Shown here piece by piece: positions 1 to 12,546 of a DNA stretch of 64,000 nucleotides (position 1 is the first letter of the stretch; the number at the start of each line of letters is the position of its first letter). Origin of the DNA: Phaseolus vulgaris (lineage: Eukaryota; Streptophyta; Magnoliopsida; Fabales; Fabaceae). Location: positions 4,063,030-4,127,029 of the forward strand of contig NC_023749.2 of the NCBI RefSeq assembly GCF_000499845.2, in the 5' to 3' direction. The position numbers and the translations under genes are program-made. The notes beneath the pieces were generated by a model. That model was not told where the DNA came from. It did no database searches and saw nothing but the letters and a program-made list of their open reading frames with translations.

Positions 1-561
1 TTGGACCTGAGCTCTTGGGATGCAATATAGTACATAAGCTTTATGTAAATGTAAAATATTTTTTATCTCTTGGCATACGTCTTCGGCAATTGGGTGAGAT
101 GATTACTGATTTCCCATTGCTGCTCAGATACAATCCAGATGTCCTTCGTCCAAAGTATATTTATTTGCGAAAGTCCATGGTCCGGCCTTTGAAAGATGTC
201 ATTGAGTTTCCAAGGTATCGCATAATTATATTTAACCTCAAGTAGATTATGTGAAAATATTCTGTTTGATTCTTGTTTTTACCCATTGGTTGCTTGTCAT
301 CAATTATCTATGCCCCTCGCCATTGTCAGGTTTTTCAGCTATTCTCTTGAGGGTCGAATTATCCCAAGGCACAAGGTTCTAGTGGAGAACCATATTAATA
401 TTAAGCTGAGATACATGTTGGCTAACAGTGACGAAGAATTCCACAAAATGGTCAAGGATTTAATTGGAAAGCGCAAAAGATTTGAATCTGCTGTCACAAA
501 TGAGGGCACTACCCATCTCCAATCTGTTGTTACTGAAGATATTTCAACACCCCTAGCATAA
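1..561 (+). CDS. mTERF-family protein, C-terminal exons (5' partial)
   Basis: The gene enters from the left edge already in frame (GPELLGC from base 3). The first visible exon ends at 214 (AG|GTATCG) and the last is 330-561, after a TTGTCAG acceptor, with stop TAA at 559-561. The phases join (AG+G gives Arg). Two mTERF helical repeats can be seen: one runs through FLSLGIRLRQLGEMITDFP and LRYNPDVLRPKYIYL, the next through FFSYSLEGRIIPRHKVL. mTERF proteins bind nucleic acid in mitochondria or chloroplasts and act in organelle transcription, splicing or translation. The tail after the last repeat (FHKMVKDLIGKRKRFES) resembles the Arabidopsis BSM/RUGOSA2 group, but this is from memory and the paralogue is not certain. 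The targeting peptide lies outside the window. The next gene converges on it from the opposite strand. Confidence 0.85.
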
Positions 562-1698
562 ATTTTTTTGATGGCTCTACAGAAAGAAGAACGGTGGTTG
601 AATGTTAGAAATTAAAGCTGTATAGTAGCTTTGGTCTCGTAACGTCAATGGTCAGAGAAGTGATTGTCATATAATAACGGTTGGTTTAGAGTGAGTGAGA
701 AGGAGCTCCTACGTCTTAAACAAAAAGAAGCCTGCAACTTGGCAAGCGCTGTCTCGCATGTAAATATAGAATTTCTGCAGAGTGAGGCAATGACATTACC
801 TCTGTGGAGTCCGTAACTGAGAAGATCTAACATGTGTACTCTTCGCAATTATTCTTTAGGATGGTCTTTTATGCTCACTGTAAATTTACATCTTCCACTT
901 ATCATGACCATTTTTGTTACATGTCTGCTTTGTTCTTCAATGGATCTTACTTTCGCCTGTGTTTTCACCTTAATCTGAAGGTCAACACTCTTTGATATAT
1001 GAAATCCATTTAAAATTACTTCAGCCTATCTTTCCAGCAATTTGTAGCATGGCCTTCAAAGACAGAATTGTCATCACGGGTTTCATATGAAAAACCTATA
1101 TCCGTAGTATTAAATTATTTGAAAATGATCAAGGTCCAAAAGCCGCATAAAATTTCATTGACCACATCAGATATATATGCTAACCTTGAGATAGCTTTAT
1201 GCTATAATTCTTCTCTGAATTTACATTATTTTTAAGAATAATAAAAGTTATCTGCAAAAGATAACTAAAAAAATATTACATTATTTGAGGTTCTTACTTT
1301 TTTATAACGAGTTCAAAAGAAACTAAATATATTTATTAAAAATTTACCCGTAAAAAAGATTGAAAATCTAAAACCAGAGATGATTTATTTACTATTTTTC
1401 CTTAATATCATTTTTTTTTGGAACGATGTGTTCAATTAGTAAAAAACCGAAACAGATCACTTACAATGTGATAACTTAATAAAATCTCAATTACAAGAAA
1501 TTGAAATTTGGTAACTTTTCCATCAATTATTTTTCACAACACAAGAAAAAATAAACACAAAAGGCCTAACTTTTTTCCCTTATCAAAATTCTTCATCTAA
1601 ATTTGAACTAATAATCTACAAGTAGTGTTTAATTTTAGAGACAAAATAAATTGAAATTTGTAACAGATAAGAAATACAAGAGACAAACATGACTCATT
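562..1698. other. Intergenic region between convergent genes
   Basis: This stretch lies between the mTERF stop and the PheRS-alpha stop, so it should hold both 3' UTRs and poly(A) sites. The last 600 bases are very AT-rich. A 67-codon frame on the minus strand (645-848) has no recognisable family and is treated as chance. Bases 1181-1243 are one copy of a dispersed repeat found again at 16785-16850. Confidence 0.6.
1181..1243 (+). repeat. Dispersed direct repeat, copy 1
   Basis: About 63 bases starting TAACCTTGAGATAGCTTTAT are nearly identical, apart from small indels, to 16785-16850 in the same orientation. The two copies are 15.6 kb apart. Neither overlaps a gene. This looks like a fragment of an uncharacterised repeat family. 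Confidence 0.7.
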
Positions 1699-4600
1699 TT
1701 AGTCAATACCAAGACGACATATAGGATTTTTCTTTATGAGCCCAAGATCCACCTGTGAAAACAAGAAAAATATCACTACTACGTTTAACAAATATTTAAT
1801 TTAAAATACATACACAAAAGACCCATCAATATAATAGATTGTATTTATCCCTTAAAAATACCTTGTGTCCGAAGAGATCTCTGATGTTATCTATACCGTA
1901 AAGAATCATTGTTGGCCTGTTTCCAGATAAAACAAGTTAAATAAACATGTACATTTTATAAGCTCTGTTATTTGTAGTTTTGTACGACAATTTTAAATTT
2001 AAGAAATTAATTGATTTTGTTCTCAGTATGGCTTTTCCCACCTTTCAAGGGAAAGCCCCCACGCAATAACTTGAACATCTTCAGGAAGTCCCATCGGCTG
2101 CAACATTTCAGGCCTGAACATGCCCGAGTTTCCTACCTCTACCCATTTTTTAAAACCTTCATGATAACTGTTAAAAGTACTTGGTCAATAAGTTATCTCA
2201 GGATATCCGAAATCAAATTAGGACATGCCAAGTAAAGACTCACCTAAAGATCTCCATGCTAGGTTCAGTGTATGGATTGTAAGCTGGTTTGAACTTCAGC
2301 TTGGTCATGCCTAAACTCAATAACAGATTAATCATACTTACAACTAATGCCTTCACACACTAACATTGGCAGTGGATCATATTCCTTCAACTCTCCAACT
2401 TACATTCAACATTTAAATCTTGTTCAGTACAGGAGAACATTACCTAAGCGTGAGAAAAAATCATGCAGGACTCCTATCAAGTCAGACAGAGTGAGACCCC
2501 GATCACATACAAGGCCTGAAATTAAAAAGAAAATGTGAAAGGCACAAAAAGTTCGGTGGGTCAAACCACAACAGAAGCTGAATATGATTTGAAATAGGAC
2601 CATCAAAGATGATCTTTATTCATTTGCGAGATGAACAATTTGCAAAGAGTTAACATCACAGGGCCAGTAACTGATTAGCTCCCACATACCTTCTATTTGG
2701 TGGAACTCCGCAAGATGTGTCCGATCAACTGCTTCATTTCTGAATACACGATCTATAGAGAAATATTTTTTCGGGGCAAATGGTTTCTGCATAGACATCA
2801 GAATGAAGAGCAAAATAAAGAAACATGTAAGATATAATTCAGAGCTAGAAACTTGGAGGATAATCACGTATAAGTGTCATAACTTAGTCCAGCTGAAACA
2901 AATATCTTGACATTAAGAAATTTCATCGAAATCATCAGGAATAATAAGAATATTAGGAGGCCTGAACGGCACTAAACACCATGTAATCATATGTACCCAC
3001 AAGCACATGACACTGGCAAATTCAGACAGATACCTTTGCAAGTTGGTAAAGCATCCTGGAGGAAACAGCAGTTGTATGGGTTCGCAGGAGGTTTTTATTT
3101 GCTTCCTCTCTCTTCCAGTCATATGCATATCTACCAAGATAGAAATTGCAAGGTTTTACATAAAGCATATCCCTCTATCGATAGTAAATAGCCAATGCTA
3201 AAAGTGTTGAGTTCGGTCAAGGTCATACCCTCTAGACTCATAACCACCAGATTCATGAACTTGCTTCACTCTTGCAACATAATCTTCTGGCAATTCCTTT
3301 GTTGTTGAAGGAGCTGCAGAGATATGTGTTTCATGTTCTCAGAATAGAAACAGATGATACAAGATTAGCATGATGAAAACAACTAAGGTTTTTACTAACT
3401 TTCCAAAAAGAATGTATCATGTGAATCACGAGCTGGGTGTTGTTGGGGCTGGAACAGGGCATCAAAGTTCCAGAAGCTGCAGATTTTCATTCAGATGTAA
3501 AATTTATGGTGAGAGCAAATTTATAACATTATAACCTGTTGGATTTAATGCTTTTAAAGATAAACTCTATTATCTACATTACACATAGAATCAAGGGCGC
3601 CCATTAACAATCTGAAACTAGATTTAGAAATTTTTATTTTTTTAAATGCTACTTCTTTCATGATGTTGTAGTTGTTCACAATATAGAACACGAGTTTCTT
3701 GTCCAGCTCTCAAGCCACTACAAAAAGAACCTTTCAAATCATTTCTCTATAATAAGTTAATAACAAAAGAAAAATAGCTCCAGTAATTAATTTGATGTCA
3801 TTCAAAGGTCCAATGAAACAGGTTACAGAAGATGATAATCATCTTTGAATACTCACAAAAAATAAATAATCAAAGATACAGTTTTCTCTCATTTCTGAAA
3901 GGGGAAAATTTTGGTTTCTGAAATTTCAGTTATACTGAAGACTTTGTAAAGGCACCCGCTTGCTTGAAAGCCTCAGTTAAGACCACAGAGCTTTTGTTTT
4001 AGTGAAAAAGAGGGTACATAGAGAACTTGATGAAAAAGATACAAGGAACTTGATATAATTTTTTTCAAACAACAATTACCTGCTCTCAACAAAATTATTT
4101 GTTGGCATCTCCTCAAACCTGCAGTACGAGAAATTAAGATTAAAAGATGTTAATCTTGTAATTTGAAACGAATATTTACCACACAAAAACTTTAAACTTC
4201 CAAATAACAAAGATAGAACTCACCCCATGCAGAGGAAAATCTGTTTCAGCTGAGATCGTACCTGAAAACAGAGAGATTTTAGAAGTATTGAACACATTAA
4301 GTATTGTCAAAAGTTTATTTTTTGGGCAATTATTAATAAAAAAAGTCATTGTGCTCTATAAATAGCTGAAATGACATAATTAAATTGTCTGTCTACATCA
4401 TACGGATTTGACAACAGCCAAGCTCAACCATCCTCAATTTTGTGTGGCTAGGGACAGGCAAATAACACAACATAGGTAGAGATTGCTTCCATTATAACAT
4501 AAAGTAGTAAAATCTTTCAATATCAATTTAAAAATTTAAATATATAAAAACACATTATATTCTTGTTTGTTTTCCAGAGTATAAATATTTTTTTATTGTG

Positions 4601-6571
4601 AGCAAAGTTTCTATAATATACAATTTTAATATTAGTTTAATCTAAATATCAAATAAAGTTGGAAAAAAATAAGAAACAAGGGAATGTCTCCTTGCCTTCA
4701 GCAATGGATGAAGATTGCCACCCTCAAGAGGCTGACCTTTAGCAGTATAATTGTACTCCTTGAACTCTAGATCCTTCCACTCACCACTGACATAAAAAAT
4801 AAAGTAAGTTCATATGATATGCAAATCCACAAATAATGTCTTGCACAAAGTAGACATTTGAATTCGGAGATTATAACCCCATTCAATTTCAGTTTAAGCA
4901 AAAAATACCTCTGAAAATTTTCACGAGTGAGGTCAGTGACAACCTGCTTTCTTTTGGGCGCATAATTTGGACCTTTTTTCAAGGAGTAACCCTTCCACGT
5001 CCTAGATCACAAGACACCAAGAAGAACTTTAAAACGAAAGAATATTCAAGTCATTTACAGCACATTCAACATATCTAAAAAGCTCTTCAACACAATCAAG
5101 AGAAATTATTATTACTGTGGGACAATGAGTTTTCTTGCTTTGAGTGCTTTGATCTCATCTGAACCAATGTTCTGCATTTGCAACATATGGTAAAAATTCT
5201 AATCAGACATGACAATTTCACAGGGAAAACTGCTGAAGAAAACTATAAGATACTCTAAAAAACACTGAAAGGAGGAGGCATTAAATTCAAAACAAATCCC
5301 CCCTTCCCACTTCCGGTAACTGTCTCATATGTTGAGTTGAGTATGATGCTCTGTAATACCTTGCCATTTACCCAAATGTATTATTCCAAGTCCAATGCAT
5401 ATAGCCAAAAAGAACTCCATTTAAAAAACGGTTGATACCAAGAAATGACATTACCTCGTCGTCTACCCCATTAATGATTTAACATGGCTCGTATATCTCC
5501 ACATTTCACCTCCTCAATTTTCATGAAAGTTCCTACCATTCCTTAATGAATAGAACTTAGTGACAACCCCCTCCCCACCATGAAAAAAAATCTAAGTTCT
5601 TCAAATTTATTTCTATTAATGTAATTAAAAAGTTTACTGACAAAATTATTCATATTACTACACATACCCGCCCTTGTTGTATTTGAATAAGAAGATCTTT
5701 GACCTTGTCATCCACATGTTGAACCTGCGGCAAGAAACAGACTTTTCTAAAACACTCGGTAAATAATGAAGTCATCCCACAGAGTGCACAAAACGTGGTA
5801 TATTTCTAATACACGCAAATGCACCTAAAACGAAGTACTGAAAATCTAAAACCAGAATCGCAGAAAAGAAATAATGAAAATAAGCACGGACACACACTTT
5901 GCAATCTAGAGCAAATGTAGTTACACACAACAAAAGTGGATTTGAGAGAGAAGAAAAGGGGTCGTAAACCGAATTTCGTAATGAGTTCACTAAATTACAT
6001 CAGTCAACTGAACTCAGATAAAGCGAGACTCATTCCATCTATCCAATAACCTAGTCGAAGTGAAGTACGCAAATCCCAATTTTCCTTACAAAAACATTAA
6101 CGTCATAAAGAAAGAAACCCAACGTTACCTTTCTAGAAATCAATTGTTTTCCCATATCCACCCATTTGTTCTTTGCAGCCTGGGCACAAGCTATCTTGAA
6201 GAGTGAAGGATCCAGCTTTTTCTACAACCACCAACAATTTTTTTTTATTACACAAAACGAATAAATTCACAGAAAGGAGAGTAAACAGACATATAATTAA
6301 CCTGAAGGTCTTCTTTGGAGATACCCTCAGGCGGAATGGCCAGAAAGAGTTGAACTTCCGGTGATCCCACAGTGGAATAGGTTTTACCCTCATTAGTGAG
6401 CACCCATGTCTCTCTCTTAATGTCTTGCGCATCCACGTATCTGAAACCGTGCAGGCTCTTAATCACGTTCACGACGTCGTTATGGTCAATGCCGCGTTCA
6501 GCTGCGAACTCACCCGAGTCTGTAATCTCCTCGTTCTTCTCTAGGTATCCCAGAATTGCTTCTTCCGCCAT
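1699..6571 (-). CDS. Phenylalanine--tRNA ligase alpha subunit, cytosolic
   Basis: Class II aminoacyl-tRNA synthetase subunit that charges tRNA-Phe in the cytosol as an alpha2-beta2 enzyme. The start is ATG at 6571 ([16 protein letters not shown]); exon 1 is 6302-6571 (90 codons) and covers the N-terminal winged-helix tRNA-binding region. I read about 17 exons, near 6129-6221, 5673-5726, 5115-5174, 4908-5001, 4695-4789, 4224-4260, 4080-4119, 3398-3476, 3228-3314, 3034-3126, 2690-2790, 2444-2517, 2246-2309, 2028-2161, 1863-1926 and 1699-1755. Landmarks are a motif-1 region (FLCMGFEEMP), motif 2 ([19 protein letters not shown]), [15 protein letters not shown], motif 3 (AWGLSLERP) and the C-terminus ICRLGID then TAA. 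The length, roughly 490 residues, is usual for the eukaryotic alpha subunit. It is divergent with the NFD6-like gene and shares its promoter. Inner exon edges may be off by a few bases. Confidence 0.95.
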
Positions 6572-6773
6572 TCTCACACTCCTGCTTCGCCGCACACCAC
6601 ACTGCGTTTAGAAACAACCTCCGAATAAGAGAGATAGGTTTCGTAGGCCGCTTGTATTGGGCCCCCAAACTTGGGTTGGGCCGGCCCAATAACAACTGAA
6701 CAAAAAAAAACAACAAGAGTAAGCGATGGTAGGGTTTTAGTACAACTTCCATTTCCGCTACCGGGGTTCTAGC
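6572..6773. promoter_or_regulatory. Bidirectional promoter, PheRS-alpha / NFD6-like
   Basis: Only 202 bases separate the two divergent start codons. The interval contains TTGGGCCCCC at 6657-6666, a perfect 14-bp palindrome TTGGGCCGGCCCAA at 6676-6689 (TGGGCC on both strands), and TAGGGTTTT at 6730-6738. TGGGCC/TGGGCT is the plant site II element bound by TCP factors, and AAACCCTA is the telo-box. The combination is typical of genes for translation machinery and organelle proteins, which suits both neighbours. No convincing TATA box is seen. Confidence 0.75.
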
Positions 6774-9085
6774 ATGATGGCTTCCGCGGTGAGGGTCGCG
6801 TCAAGATCCTTCGCTAATCGTTCTAGAAGCTTCGTCCAGGGCTCAACGACGCCGTTTGTGTTCTCTTCGTCTTCCTTAACACGCGTCCCTCGTTCTTCAA
6901 GGTACAGCACGCTTCAATTCAACGATTCTTAACGACTTGCATTGCCTTTTGCGGTTGACATTGTGGATGGATTTTGCGTTTGGTAGGGTTTTGTCGTTTG
7001 TGAGGAGCGTTGAGTCCTTGATGCCTCTTCACAGTGCTATTGCGAATGCTAGGCTCACGTCCAATATAGCCTTCGATTCCACCTGCTGGAGCTCGCTTTC
7101 TCGAGGTACTACTTCTATGCTTCTTCTGATGTACACTACGCGTTCTTTTACTCTTAATTGAGTCGGTAATGGTTTAATAGGTATTGTATTATCTGTTTTG
7201 CACTATGCTTGTAACTAACAGCGATCTTAGGGTGATAATTATGTTCTTGTATAACACGCGTGCAATAGATTATGTTTTGTACAAGTTTGCAATATAATCG
7301 GAATTTATGAAGGAGAGTTTTGTTGAAAATGATAATTGTAAGTCTTAAAAACAAAGGAATATGTGTGGAAAAAAAATTAAATCTCATTGTATGGACTTTG
7401 GAATCACCTCTGTTTCGAGCTATGCCTTTGATTATAATTTAGAAGGATTGAACGAGGCACGGTCATGGGATTTCACATTCCATTGAATCATCATCACTCT
7501 GCATTTCAGACGTTCAATACGAGAAAGTTGGTGTGTGAAATTAAAAAAAAAATGGGGAAAGGGAATGAAATTTGAGATTGATATTGACTCTGCATTTCAT
7601 GGCGTTTTTTGTTGTAATCCTTAATACGAATTACTTATTTGTTTATTGACTGTGTGATAGTGTTTTGAAAATGAGGAATTTTGGGCAGAATACACGAGTC
7701 ATGACTAGTTTGAAACTTAGAAAATTGCTACTGTTGTGTCTATTTTTTTTAACATAACTATGTTACTCCGCAATATTCCTTCTTTTCATCTCTAATAAAA
7801 GCATATTAGAGAAAATCTAATGGATAATTAGAATCCTTTGTTCGGGGTAGTATTATTAATTTCCTAATAGTCTTTCTCCATAAAACTTGTCCCATTTACG
7901 TGTTCATAAATATGAAGTTGATTGTGGTACTGGTTCAATTTTGGTGAGTTGGGTGGAGGTGGGTATTTGGGTTCTTGGTAACTTGGCATTCAAAAACCAT
8001 GACAATGTCTTTTGAAATTAAAGAGTACCATCCTTGGTATAAAATAGTTATGGTAACACCTATCAAGGAGGAGTTCTTGGCTATCAGAATATCATAAGTT
8101 TCCTTTATTCGTTGACATCATTAGTGTGGGGTACAATTTTCTAGATGATTTGACATGCTGGTGTAAGAATAAGGACATACCAAATACCTCTTTAGTGGTG
8201 GTATCACAATCAGATGGGTGCCTAGTGTGATAATTACCTGTCTTCTTTATGCACATCCTGACAACTTCTTTTACTTTGTGGCATTAGGACTTGAAAAAAC
8301 ATTGTGACAGGCCAGCCGGATCCATTCAAGATGAAAGAAAAAATCATAAGCTTTCTCTGTCTCACCTTAGGATGGGAAAAGAACTTCAAACATTTAAATT
8401 TTTGTCAATTGTTGTAATTCTCTTCTACTGCAGATTTGTATAATTGAATTTCCTCATTGCCTGAAAATAGATGGCCAACATTATCATAATTACACTTCCC
8501 GAAAATGTTTTTGAATGATTTTGGAAGGGTTAACAATATGATGCAAACTTCTGTAAGGATGTCACAATATTGCTTCAGTTGCAGATATATCTTTTAGGGA
8601 TCAAAGGGTGTATTAAGTCATTTACCCTATTTTATGTTGGTTCCTAGTTAAAGTGCCATGTCCTGTCCCATTATTTTCTCGCTTTACACATGCCACTTTA
8701 ATGCTAGAATTGCATTGTATTTTATCCACCAATTTAGCCCTCAATGAGAAGTGAAATTAATTTGAGAACAGAAAATTGTCGGAAATTAATCTGGGACTGC
8801 TTATATGTGAATAAATAAAATATCTCGTGATCTCATTATAGTTGTCACATTAACACGGTTTGTGCTGTTAGGTTTTTGACCGAGGACATAATAGGTTATG
8901 GTCATTTTCTCTCGTTAGATATTTCCCTCCTTATTTTTTTTATGTTGAAACTTATTTCTTCTTCTTGTCTACTGGGAGACAAATGAAAATTCCTTCAAAC
9001 TTAATTCCCTGGATTTTACTCCCTCCTGCTGACTGTAATCCATATTTTTGGTTGATTTGCCCTAGGCTTTGCAGTTCCTCGGTGA
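6774..9085 (+). CDS. NUCLEAR FUSION DEFECTIVE 6-like small organelle protein
   Basis: The model joins 6774-6901, 6987-7105 and 9066-9085 to give 88 residues. Exon 1 starts ATGATGGCTTCC and encodes a Ser/Arg-rich presequence (ASAVRVASRSFANRSRSF) typical of mitochondrial or plastid import. Exon 2 carries the conserved core (VESLMPLHSAIANARL, then STCWSSLSRG). A strong donor follows at 7106. The 20-nt last exon after CCCTAG at 9061-9065 completes a Gly codon and adds FAVPR then TGA, the ending I recall for Arabidopsis NFD6. All phases fit: 128 + 119 + 20 nt = 89 codons. Arabidopsis NFD6 is needed for polar nuclear fusion in the female gametophyte; its molecular role is unclear. If the 7106 donor is not used, the frame continues to 7161 with an unrelated tail. 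The final intron is about 1.96 kb. Confidence 0.8.
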
Positions 9086-11160
9086 CAGCCTAAAGGATTC
9101 CATCATATCAAACTCTAGTTGGGTTGCCATACACTTAATGTTGGTTCACATCTTACTCCTGGTCATACCTTCCCGTCATACCTTGGAGCATCACAATCCA
9201 GTTTGAAAAACAATATGTTCTTTTAATAGTTTTAACCTCCTCTCAATTTCCTCAAGGTTGTAAGATAATGATACCAAAATTTGCTGTTCACCTCCCATTC
9301 GAGTTATGCTTCATAAATGCCCAGGAACTCTTTATCAGTTCCGTTGGTCCCAAAAGCATGGTCTGTAACTTTCTTAAAATTTGATATTTGCTTTTGAAGA
9401 CTTATGATTATTACACACACACATACATATATCTTTTTTCGTTGATATAGTATTTAGCATCCTGCTAGACTTTTATGTTAGTCACGCTTTCAACTTTTTA
9501 TCCAGGGGAAGAGAATGGGCTTGCAGGATGGGGAGGTGTTATTTTAAAGATGGTAGGGTCGAACTTTCTTAGTTGCACATGCTTGCCTATCTCTTTCTGC
9601 TTGTGCTTCTGTTTTTGGAAAATCTTTGGTTGGCTGGATAATTTCTCTTGGTATTTCAGTTAGGTCAGAGACTATAAGGTATAGAGTAACTTTTTCCACA
9701 GATGAAATGAGATTTTTTTTCAAGAGATTACTAAAAGCAAATATGACAGCTACTAGAAACATTTATTCTCAAGGATAAATTTAAAGGAATTTTGGGGAAA
9801 TGAAGGAGCAACTTTCTAATGAGGAATTATTGGAGAATGGAAATTCTAGAGAGGCATGTAGGGCCTCATTAGAATTATCATCCACAAGTACCTGATGTCA
9901 ACAACTTCCATTCCTAAATTTGGAAAATGAAGTCCAACATGGATCTGTATTTATTGGCAATGGCCATTTTGCACTAGCTTATAATCTAAATTATTATTAA
10001 TAACTGTGAAAAGTATGTTTTGATCCGGTATAGTATTTTTTTAATGGACGAATTTAGTCTTTTTAACATTTAAAAATATTTAGTTTTATTCTTTTTATAT
10101 CTAAATTTAATATTTAGTGGCAGGTTTTTATTAAAAGATAATGATATAAATATTGCTATTTCTTTGTAACAAATGGTGTAATTTAATTTACTTTTGAGTA
10201 TTAGTATGATTGAGTGTTAATTTACCATTTTGTTCACATTCCCCGTCAACTGATTTCGTGTAAATAAAAGTGAATATTTTTTGTTAAGAGAGTTAAACAA
10301 GGCACGGAGAAAGATTGAAGTATTCCGGACTTGCAGTCTTCTCCCTGAGTTTTATGTAATCGTCTAAAACTAAACCAAAACCATGACTATAAAAAAGGAT
10401 ACACACAACCCTAATCCATTTAAATTGATAAAACTAAGATTATATTAGTTGTTTCTTTTTTTAATTTTCAATTTATTCAGTTTGGAAATTAGTATTTTAA
10501 ATACTGAATATTTAATAAATATGCTGTTTTGACCATGATAGGAATTTTACTCTTAAATTAATATATAATCATCTTAACATAATTAACAGACCTACTATGA
10601 AAACTAAATCGATATATTCATTAAATATTGAGTAAAGAAGGTCAAAATCAAAACTTATTTTACCCTTGAACAGCGGATTCAAGTTTATGCACAGTAGATT
10701 ATGATAGATTTTGTCTCTTGCTGTGAAAAGGAAAAAAAAAAAATATAACTAGATATGAATAGCAATAATTTTTATTCGATTTAGAACAAATGACTCTTAA
10801 AAACAAAATATTTTTAATTTCAACTTTTTCATTTTCTTTATATCAACAAGCAAATAATTAGGTATTCATGATATCACATAGCGAACGAAAATCACTCAAC
10901 TTTATTTTCGCAAAAAGGCTATCTTTATTATGCAACTTTATTTCCGTGTGGAAGTTTTTGTAATGGTTGTTTATGAACGACACCCGTGTAAATTATTTAT
11001 GATTTATGATAAGGAAGGGCAGAAGAAGGTAAATTAGACAGGTGTTGTTTGGAGGAAGTTAATGAAAAATAAAAATAAACGGTGAGTTTTGTTTGTAATT
11101 CTAACTATGCAAGGTATCCATCCAAATCCATCACCCTAAAGTGAGATTACGACGAGAGAG
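9086..11160. other. NFD6-like 3' region and AT-rich intergenic DNA
   Basis: The first several hundred bases probably include the 3' UTR of the NFD6-like gene. A short CA/TA-rich run lies near 9413-9432. Overlapping frames on both strands around 9475-9762 have no recognisable protein. From about 9960 the DNA is low-complexity and AT-rich, with no gene or clear mobile element that I can support. Confidence 0.5.
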
Positions 11161-12546
11161 AGAGGCTACGAAACACAGAAACAGATAACATTTGACGTCT
11201 TTTTCAATTCACAATTAAAACTCCATTACAATACATTTACTCATCTCTCTCTTTATGTATGTATGTATTTCCCGTGGATAAGATCTTTAGAATATCAGAT
11301 TCAGAGCGACCCCACTTCCTCCATTAAAATATTTATTTTATATCCATCACTTCCCAATTCCAACAAATATGAAATCTCGATTCTTCCCATTTTCGCCTAT
11401 AATCTCGATTCATCCTTTCATCTTCAACCAAAACAAGAGCAATCCTCCTTTGTTTTGAGGACCTACCTCGGATAGATCCTCCACTCCTCTGCGTGCCTGC
11501 CTGCCACCGATTCTGGGTGTGAGCCAAAAAGCTTTTTCTCCTTTGCTTCATTACCAATTCTTTTCTTTTTCTTTTGGCCAATGTAAAAAAACACAACATA
11601 TTTATGGTGAGTGCGTTGTGTTGTGTTGTGGTGTGGTGGTTGGGTGATAAATAATGTGTTTCCGGTTTTGGTGATGTATTTTCACCAATGCGTGGTTCTT
11701 GCTAGTGATACTTTTTTGTCGTGCTTCTCTGTCGTCTTTTGCCGGCTATTCTGTCAATTTCTCTACAGAGGTGATTCATTTCCTTTGTGATTTTTGTGTC
11801 TCTGTCTGTGATCCGTTTCTTCCTCTTTGTTTCACTCTACGTGTGTGGTTAAACACTTCAAATTTCTTGTTTTACTTCGGCAAATTGGTGGACTCTCTTC
11901 TTTTTGGTATAATTCAATGTTCAATAAAAATGGGTATCAATAGGATTGCAGAAATAGACACCTTTTCCGGCTGATTTAGCCGCCGGATTTGTATATATTC
12001 AAGGAGTTTCTTGATTTATTTCCTTCACTCCCTCCTATCCTCTGTGATTCTTTGTTTCTTCGATTCATCTACTATGTTGGTTTCCTGAATCCATTTCTTT
12101 CTACGGTGATCTTATCTTATTGGGTGTGGGTTGCTGTCATCTTCTTTATCTTCCTCAACTGGGTTCTGCGTCTCGTGTTAAGTGGAACTGGGCTTGTTTC
12201 ATTTTAGTATTAGTTTGCTTTTATACTTTATTGTCCATTTATTATTTCTTTTACTGTGTTTCATTCACAAATCTAGATGTGTCATAAGGTTAATGGGGGT
12301 GGGTACGTCCTTTATTTTAGATTTAATCCCCTTTCCCTTTGTCTTGCTGATGTATAAATGGTTGTCTTTTTTGTCCTCCTGTTGTCCAGATTTTCCTCTG
12401 TGAATGGAACTGAACTGAATTCACTTCGTTGCTGCTGGCGTCTGCTTCCTGTTTAACTCGTTTCCTGTGGATTAGTGTTGACACAAGTTATTGGTCCTAT
12501 GGAAATGTAAGAATTTGAGTGAGGAGGAGAAATAGACTGTCTGGCT
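11160..12546 (+). promoter_or_regulatory. Probable long 5' leader with a leader intron (At1g01500-like gene)
   Basis: A GA-rich stretch (about 11150-11170) followed by pyrimidine-rich DNA precedes the At1g01500-like start codon. A strong donor (ATG|GTGAGTG, exon end 11606) and a pyrimidine-tract acceptor (GTTGTCCAG, ending 12389) would define a leader intron of about 783 bp. The intervening DNA is T-rich, as plant introns are. Open frames here translate to hydrophobic strings because of the T-richness, and I do not call them genes. Transcript evidence is lacking, so the boundaries are inferred. Confidence 0.4.

Noticed and set aside
9475..9762. Opposed short frames (62 and 72 codons)
   Set aside because: No family, no neighbouring exon. 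The region is better explained as 3' flank of the NFD6-like gene.
11699..12403. Three plus-strand hydrophobic frames upstream of the At1g01500-like gene
   Set aside because: T-rich DNA naturally encodes Phe/Leu/Val-rich strings. The stretch fits a leader intron with good splice sites at both ends.
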